Below are positions 60,231 to 64,000 of a stretch of DNA of 64,000 nt, one piece after another. The position numbers were made by a program, and so were the translations under genes. Under the pieces are notes generated by a model that saw only the letters and a list, made by a program, of their open reading frames with translations, ran no database searches and was not told the origin of the DNA. Numbering within the stretch: position 1 is the first letter of the stretch; the number at the start of each line of letters is the position of its first letter. Source of the DNA: Halosimplex rubrum (GTDB taxonomy: Archaea > Halobacteriota > Halobacteria > Halobacteriales > Haloarculaceae); NCBI RefSeq assembly GCF_013415885.1, contig NZ_CP058910.1, positions 248,001-312,000 on the forward strand. The letters run 5' to 3'.

Positions 60231-61824
60231 GGCCCAGGTCCCCCTCGCGGTCGGCGACCGTCTCGGCGACGCCGCGGTACTCGTCCTCCGCGCGGAAGCA
60301 CCGGCTCTCGCCGCCCCCGACGGCGTACGCTTCGGGCAGTTCCGCGTCGCAGCGCGAGCCGAACGCCTCGCGGAGTCGGTCGGCGGCCGCGCGGTCGTCG
60401 CCGCCCTTCGCGAGGTCGACGGCCTCGTCGACGACCCGCCGGGCGTCGGCCGGGAGTTCGCGGTCGCCCAGCAGTTCGTCGACCGCCTCGTCGACGGCGT
60501 CGGCGTCGACGTCCAGCCCGAACCCGGCCTTCACCCGGGCGAGCGCCGACTCGTCGCCCCGAGCGCGCGTCCGGAAGACCACCCGGAGCTCGTCGAGCGC
60601 GCGCCAGGTCGCCTCGGCCAACTCGAACTCCTCCGAGCGGATCTTCGCCGGACAGCGGGTGGCGAACGGGCACCCCGACGGGGGGTCCCGCGGGCTGGGC
60701 GGCGCCCCTCGCAGGGTCACCCGCTCGCCGTCCCACGGCGAGCCGCTCCCGGGGATCGCCGACAGCAGCGAGAGCGTGTACGGATGTGACGGGTCCCGGA
60801 ACACCGACTCGGCCGGCCCGACCTCGACGACGTTGCCCAGGTACATCACGGCGACGCGGTCGGCGATGTGGCGGACCAGCGAGAGGTCGTGAGCGATGAA
60901 CAGGTAGGTGAGACCGAACGCCGCCTGAAGCTCCTCGAGGAGGTTGATGATCCGCGCCTGGACGCTCACGTCCAGCGCGCTCACCGGCTCGTCGAGCACG
61001 AGAAAGTCCGGTTCGAGCGCCAGGGCCCGGGCGATGCCGACCCGCTGGCGCTGGCCGCCCGAGAACTGGTGGGGGTAGCGGCGGACGTGTTCCTCGTTGA
61101 GCCCGACGCGGGTGATAAGCGCCTCGGCGCGGTCGCGGCGCATCTCGTCGACGGACTTCTCGACGGTCACGGAGACGGTCGGCCGGTCGCCCCGGTCGAC
61201 CGAGACCGTCACGTCCGACGGGTCGAGCGGGAGCCGCTCGCGGACGGTCACCTCGGGGTCGCCCCCGGACAGCGCGACGGTGAGGTCGGCCTCGTCGGGG
61301 TCGGCCACCGCGTCGCCCGCCGTCCGGTCCGCGACGGGGCGGTTCCCGGTGACGGTCGCCTCGTCGACGCCCGCGACGGCGACGGTCAGCGTCGGCCAGT
61401 CGTGGGCTTCGAGTGGTTCGCGGACGATCTGACCGACGGTCTGGCGGTCGTTGAGGCTCTCCTGGGGGTCCTGAAACACCATGCCGACCCGGCGCTGCCA
61501 CGCCTCGGCGTCGCCCCCCGAGAGGTCGGTCACGTCCCGACCCTCGGCGGCGATGGTCCCGCCCGTCGGCTCCTCGAGGCCGACGAGCGTCCGGCCGAGC
61601 GTCGTCTTGCCACAGCCCGACTCGCCGACCAGGCCGATCGTCTCGCCCTCGAAGACATCGAAGGAGACGCCGTCGACGGCCTTGACCGGCGGCGACCGCG
61701 AGAACATCGACCGCTCGTCGTAGTAGGTCCGCAGGTCCCGCACCGACAGCAGCGGCTCGCTGGTGGGTTCCTGCTCGCGGCTCTCGTGGCCGACGGTCCG
61801 GCCGGTCGCGGGATCGGGCGTCAC
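60223..61824 (-). CDS. ABC importer ATPase, OppF type, with a large insertion
   Basis: The 533-residue ATPase has Walker [10 protein letters not shown] (68-76), Q-loop VFQDPQ (Q118), signature FSGGQRQR (254-261) and Walker B FLVLDEP (274-280). About 80 residues more than usual lie between the Q-loop and the signature (about 143-225), acidic and beta-rich with repeated TVS/TVA motifs ([20 protein letters not shown]). The OppF Cys motif ([12 protein letters not shown]) and a helical acidic C-terminal extension of about 90 residues follow. GTG 61824 overlaps the upstream stop (GTGA). Confidence 0.9.
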   Translation of the reverse strand: MTPDPATGRTVGHESREQEPTSEPLLSVRDLRTYYDERSMFSRSPPVKAVDGVSFDVFEGETIGLVGESGCGKTTLGRTLVGLEEPTGGTIAAEGRDVTDLSGGDAEAWQRRVGMVFQDPQESLNDRQTVGQIVREPLEAHDWPTLTVAVAGVDEATVTGNRPVADRTAGDAVADPDEADLTVALSGGDPEVTVRERLPLDPSDVTVSVDRGDRPTVSVTVEKSVDEMRRDRAEALITRVGLNEEHVRRYPHQFSGGQRQRVGIARALALEPDFLVLDEPVSALDVSVQARIINLLEELQAAFGLTYLFIAHDLSLVRHIADRVAVMYLGNVVEVGPAESVFRDPSHPYTLSLLSAIPGSGSPWDGERVTLRGAPPSPRDPPSGCPFATRCPAKIRSEEFELAEATWRALDELRVVFRTRARGDESALARVKAGFGLDVDADAVDEAVDELLGDRELPADARRVVDEAVDLAKGGDDRAAADRLREAFGSRCDAELPEAYAVGGGESRCFRAEDEYRGVAETVADREGDLGRE

Positions 61825-62870
61825 AGCGACTCACCCCCGTCGGGGCTGACGGGGCTGTCGGTGCCCGGATCGCCGTCGAGGTCCGTCTCGTTCGGGTAGC
61901 GGTCGTCGTGGAGCAGGCAGGCCGCCGTCCGGTCGACCGCGGCGTCGCCGACCGGCTCGTGCTCGGGGTGGACCTCGTCGCAGGCGCCGAAGGCCGCCGG
62001 ACAGCGCGGGGCGAACCGGCAGTCCGTCGCGGGGCCGGTCGGCGTCGGCACCTCGCCGTCGATGGTTGGGAGCTGCTCGTCGGGGGGCGTCCGCCCGGGG
62101 ATGGACCGAAGGAGCGCCTCCGTGTAGGGGTGTTTCGGGTCGTCGAACAGCGCCCGGGTCGGCGCGCGCTCGACCACCTCGCCGGCGTAGATGACGTTCA
62201 CGCGGTCTGCGGTCTCTTCGATGACGCCCATGTCGTGGGTGATGAGCAGGATCGCCAGGTCCTCCTCGCGCTGGAGGTCGTCGAGCAGGTCGAGGATCTG
62301 CGCCTGGATGGTCACGTCCAGCGCGGTCGTCGGCTCGTCGCACACGAGGAGATCGGGGTCGCAAGCCAGCGCCGTCGCGATGACGGCGCGCTGTTGCATC
62401 CCGCCCGACAGCTGGTGGGGGTACTCGTCCACCCGGCTGGCGGCGTCGGGGATGCCCACGTCCTCAAGCAGTTCGACCGCCCGGTCGCGGGCCTCGCGCC
62501 CGCGGAGGTTCTGGTGGATCTTCAGCGCCTCGCGGATCTGGTTGCCGACGGTATAGACGGGGTTTAGCGCGCCCCCGGGGTCCTGGAAGACGATGGCGAT
62601 GTCGCCGCGGTGGGCGTCCCAGGTGCCCTCGGTGAGGTCCTCGCCGCGGAAGCGGATCGACCCCTCCTCGACGGCCCCGGGGTCGTCGACCAGCCCGAGG
62701 ATCGAGCGGGCGGTGACGGACTTGCCCGAGCCGGACTCGCCGACGAGCCCGACCGTCTCGCCCGCGGCGATCTCGAAGGAGACCCCGTCGACGGCGTGGA
62801 TCTCCTCCCGTTCGGTGTAGAAGACCGTCCGGAGGTCCTCGACGGCCAGCAGGGGGGCGGCGTCGCTCAC
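61821..62870 (-). CDS. ABC importer ATPase, OppD type
   Basis: The 349-residue protein has Walker A GESGSGKS (44-51), signature LSGGMQQR, Walker B LLVCDEP and the OppD Cys motif DCRFAPRCPAAFGACDE. It is of normal length. It starts at GTG 62870, overlapping the permease stop (GTGA), and its own stop overlaps the OppF-type start in the same way. The two ATPases presumably form the heterodimer driving the permease encoded upstream. Confidence 0.93.
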   Translation of the reverse strand: MSDAAPLLAVEDLRTVFYTEREEIHAVDGVSFEIAAGETVGLVGESGSGKSVTARSILGLVDDPGAVEEGSIRFRGEDLTEGTWDAHRGDIAIVFQDPGGALNPVYTVGNQIREALKIHQNLRGREARDRAVELLEDVGIPDAASRVDEYPHQLSGGMQQRAVIATALACDPDLLVCDEPTTALDVTIQAQILDLLDDLQREEDLAILLITHDMGVIEETADRVNVIYAGEVVERAPTRALFDDPKHPYTEALLRSIPGRTPPDEQLPTIDGEVPTPTGPATDCRFAPRCPAAFGACDEVHPEHEPVGDAAVDRTAACLLHDDRYPNETDLDGDPGTDSPVSPDGGESL

Positions 62871-64000
62871 GCGCCACCACCCCGCCCGGCCGCGCCGCCC
62901 TCGGCGTCTGACTGGGGGTCGATCGCGTCGCGGATGCCGTCGCCCAGCGCGTTGAAGCCGGTGACGACGACGGTGATCAGCAGGCCCGGGATGAGCGAGA
63001 TGTGCCACGAGCCCGTCGTCACGTAGTCCTGACCGAGGTTGATCGCCCGACCCCACTCGGGGGTCGGCGCCGAGACGCCGAGCCCGAGGAACGACAGCCC
63101 GGCGATGGCGATGATGGCGCCGCCGAGCGTCATCGACCCGTAGATGAGCAGGTAGCCGGTGATGTACGGCAGCATGTGCCGGCGCATGATCACGCGGGGT
63201 TTCTGTCCGAAACTGCGGGCGGCGTCGACCCACTGGCGTTCGGACACCTGGAGAGCGGGGCCGCGGACCGACCGCCACATGTAGGTCCAGCCGGTCCCCG
63301 CGAGTATCAGCGCGAGGACGAACGCGCCGCTGTAGATCCCCCCGACCCAGGTGTCGGCTAGCACCGTCGTCAGCATGATAATAAGCAGCAGTTGTGGCAT
63401 CGCCATCACCGCGTCGGAGGCGAGCACCAGCCCGAGGTCGACCCGTCCCTTGTAGTAGGCGGCGGCCAGTGCGAGCGACCCGGCGATCAGGACGCTCAGG
63501 CCGACCGAGAGCACGCCGATGATCAGCGATATCCGCGACCCGGCGGCGATGAACGTGAACAGGTCCCGCCCGGTCGGGAGCGTGCCGAACGGGTGATACC
63601 GGCCGTAGTCGTCGTAGGTGAACGGCATCACGCGCGACTGGGTGCCCGTCGACTGGGTGTCGAGGTTGGCCTGACCGACCAGCGTCGTCTCGACGGACTC
63701 GGCCTCGGCGTCCCAGTAGCTGATCTCGTTGCTGTAGGAGTTGCGCATGTTCTTGTCGACGGTCGTCGGCCCGAGCGCGGGCGCGAACACCGCCATCACG
63801 ACGAACATGAAGACGACCGCGAGGCCGAACAGGCCCCAGGTGTGCGAGCGGAACCGGTCGACCATGTCGTCGCGGGGCGTCCACGCCAGCGAACGGATCT
63901 CCCGGCGGTAGAGGCGGTATCCGAGCATCGCCCAGCCGGCCCAGGCGAACGCGTAGGCGTAGACGAGCGCGACGCGGACCGCCCACGCGTAGGCGGGTTC
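62867..64000 (-). CDS. ABC importer permease, DppC/OppC type, 5' end beyond the window
   Basis: The frame is open to the right edge. Codons before the first visible ATG (63928) encode a hydrophobic helix (VRVALVYAYAFAWAGWAM), so the true start lies outside. At least 377 residues are visible, with one helix near 63800, the conserved HPFGTLPTGRDLF, about five more helices and the coupling loop ERQWVDAARSFGQKPRVIMR. A long extracytoplasmic loop follows the first core helix. It leads the translationally coupled permease, OppD, OppF and phosphatase operon. Confidence 0.9.
   Translation of the reverse strand, partial: EPAYAWAVRVALVYAYAFAWAGWAMLGYRLYRREIRSLAWTPRDDMVDRFRSHTWGLFGLAVVFMFVVMAVFAPALGPTTVDKNMRNSYSNEISYWDAEAESVETTLVGQANLDTQSTGTQSRVMPFTYDDYGRYHPFGTLPTGRDLFTFIAAGSRISLIIGVLSVGLSVLIAGSLALAAAYYKGRVDLGLVLASDAVMAMPQLLLIIMLTTVLADTWVGGIYSGAFVLALILAGTGWTYMWRSVRGPALQVSERQWVDAARSFGQKPRVIMRRHMLPYITGYLLIYGSMTLGGAIIAIAGLSFLGLGVSAPTPEWGRAINLGQDYVTTGSWHISLIPGLLITVVVTGFNALGDGIRDAIDPQSDAEGGAAGRGGGA

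Overview
The window is chromosomal DNA of a halophilic archaeon (class Halobacteria). The evidence is very high GC content, acidic proteins, Tat-type lipoproteins with an RR motif and a lipobox Cys, archaeal marker genes (radA, nmd3-like, carS, rbkR, taw1), and TATA boxes 25-30 nt upstream of start codons, which implies leaderless transcripts. The CRISPR repeat is of the haloarchaeal subtype I-B kind. I cannot name the genus. No rRNA, tRNA or transposase gene was found.

Left part (1-31.5 kb): mostly single genes and small operons of core metabolism and cell maintenance. These include a Trm5/TYW2-family methyltransferase, an NMD3-like protein, carS, proline dehydrogenase, an XRE-CBS regulator, dph6, msrB, radA, two sensor histidine kinases, ilvE, a halocyanin, the rbkR-ribB pair and a chemotaxis transducer. 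An envelope-stress neighbourhood spans 17.6-22.7 kb: pspAB, an aldo/keto reductase, two htpX genes, and two divergent PH-domain membrane proteins. Two intergenic repeat elements made of short hairpins lie at 7.4 and 12.6 kb. The first separates dph6 from a second copy of its own 3' end.

Middle (31.5-47.8 kb): a probable metabolic island. It lies between two direct copies, 229 bp each, of the 3' end of taw1. The left copy is an orphan fragment and the right copy is part of the intact gene. Inside are an AT-rich non-coding stretch, a complete oligopeptide/oligosaccharide-type ABC importer with a fused double ATPase, a Gfo/Idh/MocA dehydrogenase, two inositol-monophosphatase-family enzymes, a Tat-exported endonuclease/exonuclease/phosphatase-fold enzyme and a BNR-propeller protein. 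Most have their own TATA box. Together they suggest uptake and breakdown of a phosphorylated or acidic sugar or polyol.

Right part (47.8-64 kb): taw1, two lipoprotein genes, a GH4 alpha-galactosidase-like enzyme, then an orphan CRISPR array of 42 repeats and 41 spacers, read on the minus strand, with no cas gene in the window. It is followed by polyphosphate kinase with an operon-linked phosphoesterase, and by a second Opp/Dpp-type ABC operon that ends in an inositol-monophosphatase-family gene and runs off the right edge.
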